Positions 52,243-61,649 of a stretch of 64,000 nt of DNA are shown here, piece by piece. Origin of the DNA: Leadbettera azotonutricia ZAS-9. GTDB taxonomy: Bacteria; Spirochaetota; Spirochaetia; Treponematales; Breznakiellaceae. Within the stretch, counting starts at the first letter, position 1, and each line of letters opens with the position of its first letter. Below the pieces are notes generated by a model, which was not told the origin of the DNA, did no database searches, and saw only the letters and a program-made list of their open reading frames with translations. The stretch spans positions 1,411,121 through 1,475,120 of the forward strand of contig NC_015577.1 in assembly GCF_000214355.1 (NCBI RefSeq), given 5' to 3'. Position numbers and translations under genes: made by a program.

Positions 52243-53325
52243 TTACCAGTCCACCAGTATCCAGTCGTCGGGGGCATTCTTGACGGTGGAACGGCGGACC
52301 ACCAGTTTCGGTTCAAGTTCAATCGCAGTTCCCTCAGAACTGATTTCTTTTTCCCCTTCAATTTGGGCCAGGAGCAGTTCTGCTGCGTTTTTCCCCATGC
52401 GGTACTTTTGAACATGGATGGTAGAGAGGGATGGCTCCAGGACACTGGAAATGAATACATCGTCGTAGCCAATTATTTTGACATCTTCGGGGATGCGTTT
52501 GCCAGCCTCGGAAAGAGCCTTCATTGCCCCCACAGACATCTGATCATTTGCGACAAAAACCCCATCCAAATCCGGCATTTTGCGGAGCAGATCCTTCATG
52601 GCGAGATAGCCGCTTTTATGGGTATAGTCGCCCCTGGCTATCATACTGTTATCATCTACCTCGAAGCCATGATTTTTCATGACTTTTTTGTACCCATTCA
52701 CCCTGTCTTGGACTATGGTGACAAAAAACGGGCCCGTGATATGGCCGATTCTGCGACAGCCGGTTTCTATCAGGTGATTTACCGCCATTTTGGCGCCGGT
52801 TTCTGAATCCGCAAAGACTGAGTCAATGCCGTATTTGCTTATGTTTTTTTCTATGCACACAAAACCGGTGCTCCTCCTGAAAGAGGGGAGGCTCATGATA
52901 TCCCGGATTATGCCTGCTTCTATTTCTTCTGGTACTGTGGAAGCGAAAACAATTCCGTCCATGCGATCCCTGATAAGACCGTCAATACTTTCCTGAAATT
53001 TCTTAATACCTCCAAGGCTGTCGTGGCTCCCTTCGTTGTCCATAATATTAAGCCGGTAGCCCCTGGTATTGAGAACGTCGTACATACCCTTGAGGACGTA
53101 GGGATAAAAAAGGCCGCAGAGGTCAGCGGTGATGATCCCAATGGTTTTGGTATGCTTTATTTTCATTTTTTGGGCTATGGGATTGGCAGTATATTTTAGT
53201 TCCTGTACCGCCGCATTTACCCGTCTTGCCAAGTCGTCACTGACAAACTTGTTTTTGTTTATTACATTGGAGACTGTGGAGATTGATACCCCTGCCCGTT
53301 TTGCTACATCATGAATGGTGATCAT
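52243..53325 (-). CDS. LacI-family transcriptional repressor
   Basis: 360 residues. TIHDVAKRAGVSISTVSNVI (~3-22) is the LacI helix-turn-helix, then a hinge (ANPIAQKMK) and a periplasmic-binding-protein-like effector domain. The downstream-most gene of a four-gene operon for sugar isomerisation. Its probable operators are palindromes at 57,000 and 57,204 in the divergent promoter region, so it likely represses both its own operon and the ABC transporter, with a pathway sugar or sugar phosphate as inducer. Confidence 0.9.
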   Translation of the reverse strand: MITIHDVAKRAGVSISTVSNVINKNKFVSDDLARRVNAAVQELKYTANPIAQKMKIKHTKTIGIITADLCGLFYPYVLKGMYDVLNTRGYRLNIMDNEGSHDSLGGIKKFQESIDGLIRDRMDGIVFASTVPEEIEAGIIRDIMSLPSFRRSTGFVCIEKNISKYGIDSVFADSETGAKMAVNHLIETGCRRIGHITGPFFVTIVQDRVNGYKKVMKNHGFEVDDNSMIARGDYTHKSGYLAMKDLLRKMPDLDGVFVANDQMSVGAMKALSEAGKRIPEDVKIIGYDDVFISSVLEPSLSTIHVQKYRMGKNAAELLLAQIEGEKEISSEGTAIELEPKLVVRRSTVKNAPDDWILVDW

Positions 53326-53334
53326 AGAATTAAT

Positions 53335-54219
53335 CTACCTGTATTTTTCTGCTGTATCAACTACCGCCTTATCCAGTATATCTCTCAGATATATGCTATT
53401 GTCATGTAAAATAGTGCGCCAACGATCAGCCTCCCCGCTTTTTGGAGCAGAATGCCAGAACTCTGCAACATAGCGCCTGCACCCCTCACGCCATGCGGCA
53501 GCTATGGCTTCTCCGAAATTAACATGGCCCTCGCCATAGGGGACTTCCCGGTAGATCCCGGGCTTTGATTCTTTAAGGTGCAGGGCTGCAAGATGACCTG
53601 AGGCTTTTTCAATATCTCCGGGCACTGTTGTACCATATAGCAGGGCCGCATTGGTGATGTTTCCTGTATCAGGATAAACCTGCAAATAGGGGGAGGGGAA
53701 TTTTTTTACCCAATTCATGGCTTTTTCCACCGTATCAATAAAAGGGGTTTCCATAGTTTCAAAGGCCAGTATAACCCCTTCGCGGGCAGCTAAATGAACA
53801 GACTTTTCAAGATTTTCGGCAAAGAATTTCTTGGTTTCCTCTGTGGATTTCTTGTAGTACACATCGTAGCCCGCAATCTGAATGATGCGTACTCCCAGCC
53901 GTGCAGCCAGCGTGAGGGCCCGCTCCATAATGGAAAGGCTTTTACCTCTTGTTTCAGCGTCAGGATCGCCCATGGGAAACTTGCGGTGGCCGCTCAGGCA
54001 GATTGATTTGACGGGGATGCCCGATTCTTCTGCAGCACGGTTAATGGCGCTGATTTCATCCTTTCCCCATTCCAGGCGAGCGAGCTTTTCATCAGTTTCA
54101 TCAATGGAAAGTTCAAGGTAATCAAAACTCGCATTCCCTGTTTCCTGCAGCTTTTCCTCAATGCTTAATGAGCCGGGCATGCTTTTTTCGTAAAGCCCCA
54201 GCTGGTATGGTTTCATCAT
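53335..54219 (-). CDS. L-xylulose/L-ribulose-5-phosphate 3-epimerase (UlaE/SgbU type)
   Basis: 294 residues. Start YQLGLYEKSMPGSLSIEEKL with YLELSIDETDEKL, then AFETMETPFIDTVEKAM and VYPDTGNITNAAL, are conserved in the UlaE/SgbU xylose-isomerase-like TIM-barrel family; Glu/Asp/His metal ligands occur at these places. Converts L-xylulose 5-phosphate to L-ribulose 5-phosphate or a comparable epimerisation. The ATG overlaps the kinase stop (TAATG). Fits a pathway kinase-then-epimerase. Confidence 0.83.
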   Translation of the reverse strand: MMKPYQLGLYEKSMPGSLSIEEKLQETGNASFDYLELSIDETDEKLARLEWGKDEISAINRAAEESGIPVKSICLSGHRKFPMGDPDAETRGKSLSIMERALTLAARLGVRIIQIAGYDVYYKKSTEETKKFFAENLEKSVHLAAREGVILAFETMETPFIDTVEKAMNWVKKFPSPYLQVYPDTGNITNAALLYGTTVPGDIEKASGHLAALHLKESKPGIYREVPYGEGHVNFGEAIAAAWREGCRRYVAEFWHSAPKSGEADRWRTILHDNSIYLRDILDKAVVDTAEKYR

Positions 54220-55730
54220 TAAACCTCGAACTTTTCCCAGACTTGATCCAGGGCATCGCAGGTTTTCGTATAGGTTTCATATTTTTTTCGGTATACGGCG
54301 AAGGCGTCGGGGTTAGGTTTGACAGGCGGGGAAATCCTCACCATGGCTTCTGTAGCTTCTGCATAATCTTTGAAGATTCCCGCAGAGACTGCTGCAGCCA
54401 TGCCCGCCCCCATAGCCCCCAGCTCTTTTACGGAGCTTACTGTTTCTATGGGCAGCTCCAGCACATCGGCAAAAATCTGCACCCACAGTTTTGAATTGGC
54501 GGCCCCGCCGGCGAGGCGAACCGCCTCGGGCTTTTTGCGCACAGAAAGCAATTTATCAATATGATGCTTGGCAGAAAAAGCCGCTCCCTCGTAGAGGGAT
54601 CTCAGCATGTGGTATTTGGTGTGATAGCTTGTAAGGCCGATAAAGCTTGCCTTTGCCAGAGCATGACGATTGGAACCGTAGAGGAAGGGGAGGAAATAAA
54701 CATCGCATGCCTCGGGGGCAATCAGTGCTGCCTGTTCATCGAGCCAGGAGTAGAGCTTTTTCCCCGCAGGTACTTCTTCATGTTCAAAGATGTTTTTGAT
54801 GAGCCACTCAAGATTTCCAACCCCTGTGGCGCTGGACTCTTCCAAAAGATACCAGCCCGGCATCGCATAAAGTGAATTCATGGCGATACAGGTTCCGGTT
54901 ATCGGCGCGGGGGCGATGAATTCGTTGATGCTCCAGGTACCGGTTATAGTGCAGAACTGTTCCGATTTGGTGATGGACATGGCAATGGCGCAGGAATCTA
55001 TGTCGAACATTCCCCCCGCAACCGGGGTCCCCTCTGCAAGGCCTGTAATCCCGGCGGCTTCTGCGCTCAGCTTCCCGCAGGGGTCTGCCGAATACCTAAC
55101 GGGGGGCAGCATTGCATAGGCCTCGCCTATCCCAAAAGCCTCCAGCATGTCCTTGTCGATTTTAGCATCCCTCACATTCATAAGGCCGGAGCCTGAAATA
55201 TTGGTTGCCTCGCTAAAGGCTTCGCCTGTCAGCCTGAAGCGCACATAGTCGGTTACCGAAAACGCCCACTGGATTGATTCATAGACTTGGGGCTCATGAT
55301 CCTTTATCCATGCCAGAAGGGAAACAGGCTGGCATGGCATGATCTGCTGGCAGAGCCTTGGGTAGAGTTTTTCAAAAGTTCCTTCCCGCTTCCATTTTTC
55401 AGGATACTGCCAGGCCCGGTTGTCAGTGGAGATAATGCCGTTGTACGCAGGCTTTCCGTTTTTCCCCCAGGGGTAGAGCCCTTTGCCGTGGCCGCATACG
55501 CCTATCCCGATTACGGATTCCGGAGCTGTCCCTGAATCAAAAAGTACCTGGCGTATACAGGCGCAGTTCTGCTCCCAGAGTTCATCCATATCCCGTTCGG
55601 TGTATCCCGGCTTGGGGGTAAGCACCGCTGTCTGCCGGGAAGCCACTGCAATTTCTTTGCCTGCTGCGGTAAAAAGCCCTGCCTTGATCACCGTGCCGCC
55701 GTTATCAAGGCCAAGAACATATCTTTCCAT
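54219..55730 (-). CDS. FGGY-family carbohydrate kinase (xylulose/L-xylulose kinase-like)
   Basis: 503 residues. LGLDNGGTVIKAGLF (~7-20) is the ATP-phosphate motif and RLAGGAANSKLWVQIFADVL (~397-416) the FGGY C-terminal signature; the catalytic Asp follows in MFDIDSCAIAM. It phosphorylates a ketose, probably the product of the upstream cupin isomerase. Operon context with a UlaE-type epimerase suggests L-xylulose or a similar ketopentose. Confidence 0.87.
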   Translation of the reverse strand: MERYVLGLDNGGTVIKAGLFTAAGKEIAVASRQTAVLTPKPGYTERDMDELWEQNCACIRQVLFDSGTAPESVIGIGVCGHGKGLYPWGKNGKPAYNGIISTDNRAWQYPEKWKREGTFEKLYPRLCQQIMPCQPVSLLAWIKDHEPQVYESIQWAFSVTDYVRFRLTGEAFSEATNISGSGLMNVRDAKIDKDMLEAFGIGEAYAMLPPVRYSADPCGKLSAEAAGITGLAEGTPVAGGMFDIDSCAIAMSITKSEQFCTITGTWSINEFIAPAPITGTCIAMNSLYAMPGWYLLEESSATGVGNLEWLIKNIFEHEEVPAGKKLYSWLDEQAALIAPEACDVYFLPFLYGSNRHALAKASFIGLTSYHTKYHMLRSLYEGAAFSAKHHIDKLLSVRKKPEAVRLAGGAANSKLWVQIFADVLELPIETVSSVKELGAMGAGMAAAVSAGIFKDYAEATEAMVRISPPVKPNPDAFAVYRKKYETYTKTCDALDQVWEKFEV

Positions 55731-55739
55731 AAGGATATC

Positions 55740-56957
55740 TTACCGCAATTCAGCGGGAACTGTCTTGGGCATTTCAGGATTATTGGGTCCAAAATGCTTA
55801 AGCAGCACCAAGGTCTCCACCGGGCTCTGGTTCACGATTGTTACGCCCTGCTTCGCCGTTCCCTCAGCCACAAAAAATTCATCGCTGCTCTGCTGCCCAA
55901 AACGAAGGAGTGTAGGGGCCTCGCAGAAATGCTTGCCAAATAGGCCATGGCCCTGAATGCAGATTGTTCCGTATGCTGCGGCGTCCTTGACGCTTACAGT
56001 CTGCCCCGGCTCAACGGTAAGTTCTTTGGCGCAAACATAGTCATTGGCATAGGATACCCATTTTTCCGTGTAAGCCTTGTCGGAATGGGTAATGACGGGC
56101 GGCCGGTAATAATGCTTTTTGTAATTGGGATCGATGTTCTTTTCCCAATCCAAAAGATTGAAGATATATTCGATATCGTTCTTTTTTTCTGGCGGGCACT
56201 CGGCAACCAGGAATTCCCTGGGGTATATCTCCCCTGAAACCACATTTTCCTGCACCGAGTTCACGTCGGAATTCCACTGGGGCTCATAAGTCAGCACCGA
56301 CGCCGGAGCATGGATCACCCCCGGAGGCGTATACCATCCAGTGCCAAGCTCCACCCGGTACGCCCGGGAAAGCTCGGTGATGCGGGTGTCGCCCTTATTG
56401 TAATCCCTGAGACGCTGCTTCACTTCTTCGGGCTTTGTGTCAGGGTCAAACCCAAAGTAGGTGGCGTTGAATTCCCCGGTGTAGTTATTGAGCTGCCTGG
56501 GGAAATAGTAGGATTCAGGCTTCCCCAGCTTGCCCACCCGTTTGGCATCCTCGAACATGAGGTGCACATGGTGGAACAGTGGGTTGAGAAAATCGAAGAA
56601 CTTTGAATACATGGGCCAGCCGCCGTATTTTTTCATCAGCTCTTCGCCGACAATCTGGGCGCCCAAGGTATCGATAGCCTCTTTAAGGCTGAATTTTTCG
56701 CTATTTTCGTAGCTGACTGCCACATAGCTCATGCCCTCGTCGGCCGCCGCCAATGGCCCGTTCTGCGCCGCTATAGTAGAAGAGAACCACCGTTCTTTGA
56801 TGGACCCCCGTTCCAGCCCCAGGGCATAGTAATCATCCGGGTGCAGCTTGAGCCTGCGCCCCGCTTTCCCGAAAGGCCTGGGCACAAAAACCGGGTTCAG
56901 CCGGAAAATGCCGCCGCCTTGCTCAAAAGTTTTCTCGATTAACGGTCTGTTTGACAT
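55740..56957 (-). CDS. Cupin sugar isomerase-like protein (mannose-6-phosphate/lyxose isomerase type)
   Basis: 405 residues from ATG 56957, preceded by GGGGG; an upstream TTG is an alternative. Two cupin domains: one with FFHHVHLMFED (metal ligands His, His), YTPPGVIHAPAS and EPQWNSD, the other with CIQGHGLFGKHF and FFVAEGTAKQGVTI. Resembles bacterial cupin-type aldose-ketose isomerases. First gene of the leftward operon with kinase and epimerase, so it likely makes a ketose from the imported sugar. Specificity uncertain. Confidence 0.65.
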   Translation of the reverse strand: MSNRPLIEKTFEQGGGIFRLNPVFVPRPFGKAGRRLKLHPDDYYALGLERGSIKERWFSSTIAAQNGPLAAADEGMSYVAVSYENSEKFSLKEAIDTLGAQIVGEELMKKYGGWPMYSKFFDFLNPLFHHVHLMFEDAKRVGKLGKPESYYFPRQLNNYTGEFNATYFGFDPDTKPEEVKQRLRDYNKGDTRITELSRAYRVELGTGWYTPPGVIHAPASVLTYEPQWNSDVNSVQENVVSGEIYPREFLVAECPPEKKNDIEYIFNLLDWEKNIDPNYKKHYYRPPVITHSDKAYTEKWVSYANDYVCAKELTVEPGQTVSVKDAAAYGTICIQGHGLFGKHFCEAPTLLRFGQQSSDEFFVAEGTAKQGVTIVNQSPVETLVLLKHFGPNNPEMPKTVPAELR

Positions 56958-57237
56958 AGTATACCCCCTCAATCTCTTGGTTGCCTTAGAAAGATATAGA
57001 AAAACGTTTTTTTATAAGATTTATAATTAAAACTTCATAATTATATACTATAGCGTTATTTAAGATAAAATGTCAACAAATACCAGTTAAAAGTTAAATA
57101 AATCTCTAAAATAAGTAGATATAAAATAAGAAAATGGAAAATAATAATTTTTTTCTATTTTTTTGTTGACAGCTATTTGGTTCTATGATACTATTTATTA
57201 GAGAAACGTTTTTTCAATTATTATAGGAGGAGAGGGT
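56958..57237. promoter_or_regulatory. Divergent regulatory region with two LacI-type operators
   Basis: About 280 bp, very AT-rich. Operator 1 is the palindrome AAAAACGTTTTT (57000-57011), 43 bp upstream of the cupin gene start; operator 2 contains AAACGTTT (57204-57211) just after the -10 of the plus-strand promoter. Both share the CG-centred palindrome typical for LacI-family sites. A looped repressor complex could control both directions. Confidence 0.7.
57166..57194 (+). promoter_or_regulatory. Promoter of the AT-rich ABC transporter operon
   Basis: TTGACA (57166-57171), 17-bp spacer, TACTAT (57189-57194). The palindromic operator at 57204-57211 lies over the start point, and GGAGGAGAGG precedes ATG 57238. 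Confidence 0.75.
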
Positions 57238-58569
57238 ATGAAAAAGTATATCTGTCTTTTTGGGTGTTTCGTGGTTCTTGGTCTCTTTGCTACCTGTAGC
57301 AAAGGAAACAAGTCTCCTGATAACTCTGAATCTGTCCCGGTAGGGGTCATTTCTGGCGATGCGGCCTTTGCGAATGCTGCAAGCCTTTCCGGTGAAATTA
57401 CTGTGTGGAACTGGGATGTGGAGATGTGGAAGCGGGTTATTATACCACCCTTTAATGCGGTTTATCCAAATATAAAAGTAAATTTGGTGAATATTCCCAG
57501 CGATGAGTTGAAAGTTAAATTACTGGCAGCTCTGGCTTCCGGGTCTGGTGCCCCTGATGTTGCTACTCTACAGGGTGATGATATTGTACAATTTATTGAT
57601 AATGGTGGTTTGCTTGATCTTACGGATAGAATAGCTCCGGTAAAGGATGGTTTTCCAGCTTATAAAATTGTGAATGATTCGGATGCTAAGGGTAGAATTT
57701 ATGGGGTACCAATGGATGCAGGTCCGGTGGCTATGTTCTATCGTACTGATTTATTTGCAAAGGTGGGTGTTATTTCTCCTCCTGAAACATGGGAAGAATG
57801 GCTTGAAGTGGGAGCAAAGCTGAAGAGTCAGGGATTATATCTTCATCGGGCTACCTCAACCGGGGATGGGGAATTTACCCGGATGTTGGTTCAACAACAA
57901 GGAGGTAGCTTCTTTGATGCTAAAGGAAATGCAACCGTTGATACTCCGGAGCTTTTTAAAGCTCTGGAACTCCAGAAGAAGCTGGTTACTTCTGGAGTTG
58001 GGGTCGATGCATCAAGTTGGACTCCAGATTACAATGATTTAATGCAAGGCAACCAATTGGCTACTCATATAGGTGCTGCTTGGTATATGAATGCAATGAT
58101 GGGTTCTTGGCCTAATACGCCAAAATCCTGGCGTTTGGCCCCTATGCCCTATTTTGCAGGTTCCAAACCTGCATCCTCCAACAATGGCGGGTCGGAGCTT
58201 GTTATTCCCGAGCAGAGTAAAAATAAGGAACTGGCTTGGGCTTTTGTTAATTTTCGCTGTTCTACAGTACAAGGTCGTGTAGCTATAACACAAGAACTTG
58301 GAGAGTTTGGTTGTTATATGCCAGCTTATGAAGATCCAAAATTAATGAATGCTACTATCGATTTTTTTGGGGATCAGAAGGTATTTCAGTTTTTTGCCTC
58401 CCAGACAGGACGGGTTCCTACTAATTTTGTTATAACCTCGGCATTCTCCGAAGTTCTGAATATGATTGGTGCCAACAGTGGTTCTATCATTACGGGTAGG
58501 GTGCCTTTGGAAAAGGGAATTGCTGATATGCAGACCCAGGCAACTGCTATTGTTGCTAAATATAGATAA
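57238..58569 (+). CDS. Sugar ABC transporter substrate-binding lipoprotein (family 1)
   Basis: 443 residues. A signal peptide with Cys at 20 in FATCSKG (loose spirochaete lipobox) is followed by the family 1 solute-binding fold: GEITVWNWDVEMWKRV, LASGSGAPDVATLQGDDIVQ and YGVPMDAGPVAMFYRTDLF are typical. Binds an oligo- or monosaccharide and delivers it to two permeases downstream. Strongly AT-rich compared with the divergent operon to the left, suggesting different ancestry. No ATPase gene is included in this operon within the window. Confidence 0.9.
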   Translation: MKKYICLFGCFVVLGLFATCSKGNKSPDNSESVPVGVISGDAAFANAASLSGEITVWNWDVEMWKRVIIPPFNAVYPNIKVNLVNIPSDELKVKLLAALASGSGAPDVATLQGDDIVQFIDNGGLLDLTDRIAPVKDGFPAYKIVNDSDAKGRIYGVPMDAGPVAMFYRTDLFAKVGVISPPETWEEWLEVGAKLKSQGLYLHRATSTGDGEFTRMLVQQQGGSFFDAKGNATVDTPELFKALELQKKLVTSGVGVDASSWTPDYNDLMQGNQLATHIGAAWYMNAMMGSWPNTPKSWRLAPMPYFAGSKPASSNNGGSELVIPEQSKNKELAWAFVNFRCSTVQGRVAITQELGEFGCYMPAYEDPKLMNATIDFFGDQKVFQFFASQTGRVPTNFVITSAFSEVLNMIGANSGSIITGRVPLEKGIADMQTQATAIVAKYR

Positions 58570-58583
58570 TTAAGCATGAATAA

Positions 58584-58612
58584 CAGGGGGAAGAAATATT
58601 TCTTTACCCCTG
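58584..58612 (+). terminator. Palindromic hairpin between binding-protein and permease genes
   Basis: CAGGGG (58584-58589) pairs with CCCCTG (58607-58612), and AAGAAA (58591-58596) with TTTCTT (58599-58604), around a two-base tip. No T-run follows. Probably protects the upstream mRNA from decay and/or partly terminates, keeping the binding protein in excess. Confidence 0.6.
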
Positions 58613-58639
58613 CTATTGTCACTTTGGCAACAAAAAACG

Positions 58640-59551
58640 ATGAGGCGAAATAAAGTGAAGGGAAATTTTCCAATAAAACAGATTTTGAAAAATAGGAATG
58701 CATATATTTTTATTTCCCCATTCTTTATTTTATATGGATTATTTGGATTATATCCTACGTTTTTTGCTTTGTTCATGAGTCTGAGCAGGTATTCACCGTC
58801 GAAAGGTTTTCAGCGATTTGTAGGTTTTGGTAATTATATCAATATTATTAAAGATCCTTTATTCTGGACCAGTTTTAAGAATACCCTTTGGTTTATAGTT
58901 TTAAATGTTCCAGTTCAGATATTTTTTGCCCTTTGTCTTGCAGCATTATTTAATGTACCTAAAATCAGGGGTCGCAAAATATTTCAGCTTGCTTTTCTAC
59001 TTCCTTATGTTACTTCCTCAGTAGCTTATAGTATTGTGTTTAAAGTCCTTTTTGATTCTCGTATTGGACTTTTTAATGGAGTATTGAATAAGCTTGGGCT
59101 TCCTTCCATACCTTGGATCACCGATCCGAATTGGACAAAAATCACTGTTAGTATTATTGTAATATGGGCTTGGGTTGGTTATGATATGCTTATCATGCTA
59201 GGTGGGCTGCAAAATATAGATCCTGAACTTTATGAAGCTGCACGTATAGATGGTGCTTCAGGAATCCAGTCCTATTTCCATATAACTATACCTCTTATGC
59301 GTCCGGTAATTTATTTTGTTACTACTACTAGTACCATAGGTACCTTTAATATGTTTAATGAACCATTTATTCTTTTTGGCTATACAGGAGGGGTTAGTAA
59401 TGCTGCCTTAACCATGAATATGTATCTTTATAGCCAAAGCTTCCAAAGTTTTCAATTATCTATTGGTGCAGCAATGTCTTTCATTATTTTTTTATTTATT
59501 ATGATTTTTAGTATGCCACAGGTTAGTAGTACTTTCAAATCAAATCTTTAA
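58640..59551 (+). CDS. Sugar ABC transporter permease (MalF/UgpA type)
   Basis: 303 residues from ATG 58640; GTG 58655, preceded by GAGGCG, is an alternative. Six hydrophobic segments starting with AYIFISPFFILYGLFGLYP; the EAA loop reads EAARIDGASGIQSYFHITIP. Inner-membrane component of a carbohydrate importer. The partner is the second permease gene 16 bp downstream. Confidence 0.88.
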   Translation: MRRNKVKGNFPIKQILKNRNAYIFISPFFILYGLFGLYPTFFALFMSLSRYSPSKGFQRFVGFGNYINIIKDPLFWTSFKNTLWFIVLNVPVQIFFALCLAALFNVPKIRGRKIFQLAFLLPYVTSSVAYSIVFKVLFDSRIGLFNGVLNKLGLPSIPWITDPNWTKITVSIIVIWAWVGYDMLIMLGGLQNIDPELYEAARIDGASGIQSYFHITIPLMRPVIYFVTTTSTIGTFNMFNEPFILFGYTGGVSNAALTMNMYLYSQSFQSFQLSIGAAMSFIIFLFIMIFSMPQVSSTFKSNL

Positions 59552-59567
59552 AGGAGGGTAGTTTATC

Positions 59568-60420
59568 ATGGCTAGGGGAAATTTAGATGAATTGAAACAA
59601 AAAATGAAGAGTCTTTTTTCTTTATTTTGTTATAATTGGTCTCGCCTTCTTGATGCTCTTCCCCTTCTGGTTCATGTTTATTGGTGGTTTTAGGGTAACC
59701 AATCAGATAGCTAGTACCCATTTTTCATTTCTTCCTGAAAATGGTTTTAGATATCTAAGTAATTTCAATAAATTATTTTTTGATTCTATGTTTCCCAGAG
59801 CCTTTTTAAATACTGTTTTTGTGTCAGTATTAAAAACTATAGGTGGATTGTTCTTTGCCAGTATGGCAGGTTTTGCCTTTGAGAAATTTGATTTCCCAGG
59901 CAGAAGGATGCTTTTTTATTTTGTTGTTGCTACCATGATGATCCCAATTACTGTAACTATGGTTCCTTTATATGTCCAGATGAGTAAAATGGGTTGGATT
60001 AATACTTTTTTTCCTCTTGTTTTCCCAGGGATGATTTCAGCTTATGGAATATTTATTATGAGACAATATATCCAGGGAGTTCCTAACGAAGTTATTTATT
60101 ATTCAAAAATAGATGGATGCGGTGATTTTCGTACTTTCATTTTTATTATACTGCCCATGGTACAACCTGGTCTAGTAGTTTTGAGTATTATTCTCTTTAT
60201 GACTTCATGGAACGACTTTATGTGGCCTATGATTATTTTGAATGACGAGAAATTGTATACCATAACTGTAACCCTTCGACTCTTTCAAAGTGCTTTTCAC
60301 TTTGTTGATTATGGGACTATTTTAGGTGGTTCCTTTATAAGTGCTCTACCAATGATTATTATCTTTATTTTATTACGGGAACGTCTGCTTACCGGTCTTG
60401 TGGCTGGGAGTGTTAAATAA
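59568..60420 (+). CDS. Sugar ABC transporter permease (MalG type) with an apparent frameshift
   Basis: ATG 59568 has AGGAGG at 59552-59557, but its frame (MARGNLDELKQKMKS) soon reaches a stop, while the permease body is in another frame. Dropping one base from the T-run at 59614-59619 joins them into a ~283-residue protein reading LFFLYFVIIGLAFLMLFPFW through the junction, as the family requires for helix 1. The remaining part has six hydrophobic segments and an EAA-like loop KIDGCGDFRTFIFIILP. It may be a sequencing error, programmed slippage or a real mutation. Confidence 0.75.
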
Positions 60421-60476
60421 ATGCGGGATCATAATTGTATTCCACATAATCTTTAATTAAGGAAGGTAATTTTTTT

Positions 60477-61619
60477 ATGAGTTCTTTTAAACGTGTTAAG
60501 GCGGCATTGATTGGTTGTGGAGTAATAAGTAGGACTTATTTTAAGAATCTTACGACAAAATTTCATGTAATAGAATTAATTGGTTGTGCTGATATAATTC
60601 CTGAGAAAGCAAGGCTATGTGCAGATGAATTTGGTCTTAAGGCTATGACGGTAGAAGAGATATACAACGACCCATCAATTGAAATCGTTATAAATACTAC
60701 TTTTCCTCTTGCTCATTACAATGTTACTAAAGCAGCCCTTTTAGCAGGTAAAAACGTATATACTGAAAAAATGATGGCTGTTGAATATTCTTTGGGAGAA
60801 GAATTGGTAAAATTATCAAATGATAAAGGGCTATTATTTACTACCGCCCCCGATACTTTTTTAGGTGGTGGGTGGCAAACGGTTCGCAACATTATTGATA
60901 TTGGATGGATAGGAAAGCCCGTTGGGGTAAATGCGATTTGTATCCGTAGTTATGAAGATTATGGCTCAGTTTATAGTAAAACTAAGCATTTTGTTTTTGG
61001 GTATGGAAGCGGTATACCTTTTGACATGGGTGGTTATTATATGCATGCCATGATAAATTTATTGGGACCTATCTCTAGAGTAACTGGTTTTGCTCAAATT
61101 CGTGAGCCAATACGGAAATATACAAATCCCAGGCACCCTAAATTTGGAGAAACTTTCGAACTGGATTCTACAAATTCCATGACTGCTACCCTGGAATTTA
61201 AAAATGGAACTCTTGCAAATCTTTTGATCACAAGTGCATCCTTTGGTTTTGAAAAGCCGGTTTTTGAAATTTATGGTACAGAAGGCGCTTTAATATTATT
61301 TGATCCCAATGATTTTAGTGGGGAGATAAAATTAAGGCGTAATACGATGTCAGAATATAATATTATTTCTAGTATATTCCCTTATAATGATGATAATCGT
61401 GGTATTGGCGTAGCGGATATGGCTTATGCCTTGTTAGAAAATCGAAAACCCCGTGTGGATGCATCATTGGGTTTACATGCTCTTGAAGCTATGCATGGTG
61501 TGGTTGGATGTGCGAAGGATAATTTGACACATATCATGAAAACTACAGTTGAAAGACCAGAGCCATTACCTTTAATTCATGCAGATGGTGAAACTTATGA
61601 GAATATTTTACGATCATAA
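60477..61619 (+). CDS. GFO/IDH/MocA-family oxidoreductase
   Basis: 380 residues. KAALIGCGVISRTYFKNL is the NAD(P)-binding motif, and YTEKMMAVEYS takes the place of the family EKP motif with the proline changed to methionine. The C-terminal domain contains FDMGGYYMHAMINLLGPI. It may oxidise or epimerise the imported sugar. RBS GGAAGG upstream. Third catabolic gene group in the AT-rich operon. Confidence 0.82.
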   Translation: MSSFKRVKAALIGCGVISRTYFKNLTTKFHVIELIGCADIIPEKARLCADEFGLKAMTVEEIYNDPSIEIVINTTFPLAHYNVTKAALLAGKNVYTEKMMAVEYSLGEELVKLSNDKGLLFTTAPDTFLGGGWQTVRNIIDIGWIGKPVGVNAICIRSYEDYGSVYSKTKHFVFGYGSGIPFDMGGYYMHAMINLLGPISRVTGFAQIREPIRKYTNPRHPKFGETFELDSTNSMTATLEFKNGTLANLLITSASFGFEKPVFEIYGTEGALILFDPNDFSGEIKLRRNTMSEYNIISSIFPYNDDNRGIGVADMAYALLENRKPRVDASLGLHALEAMHGVVGCAKDNLTHIMKTTVERPEPLPLIHADGETYENILRS

Positions 61620-61649
61620 TAATAATTACGACAAAAGAGGTTAAATAAT

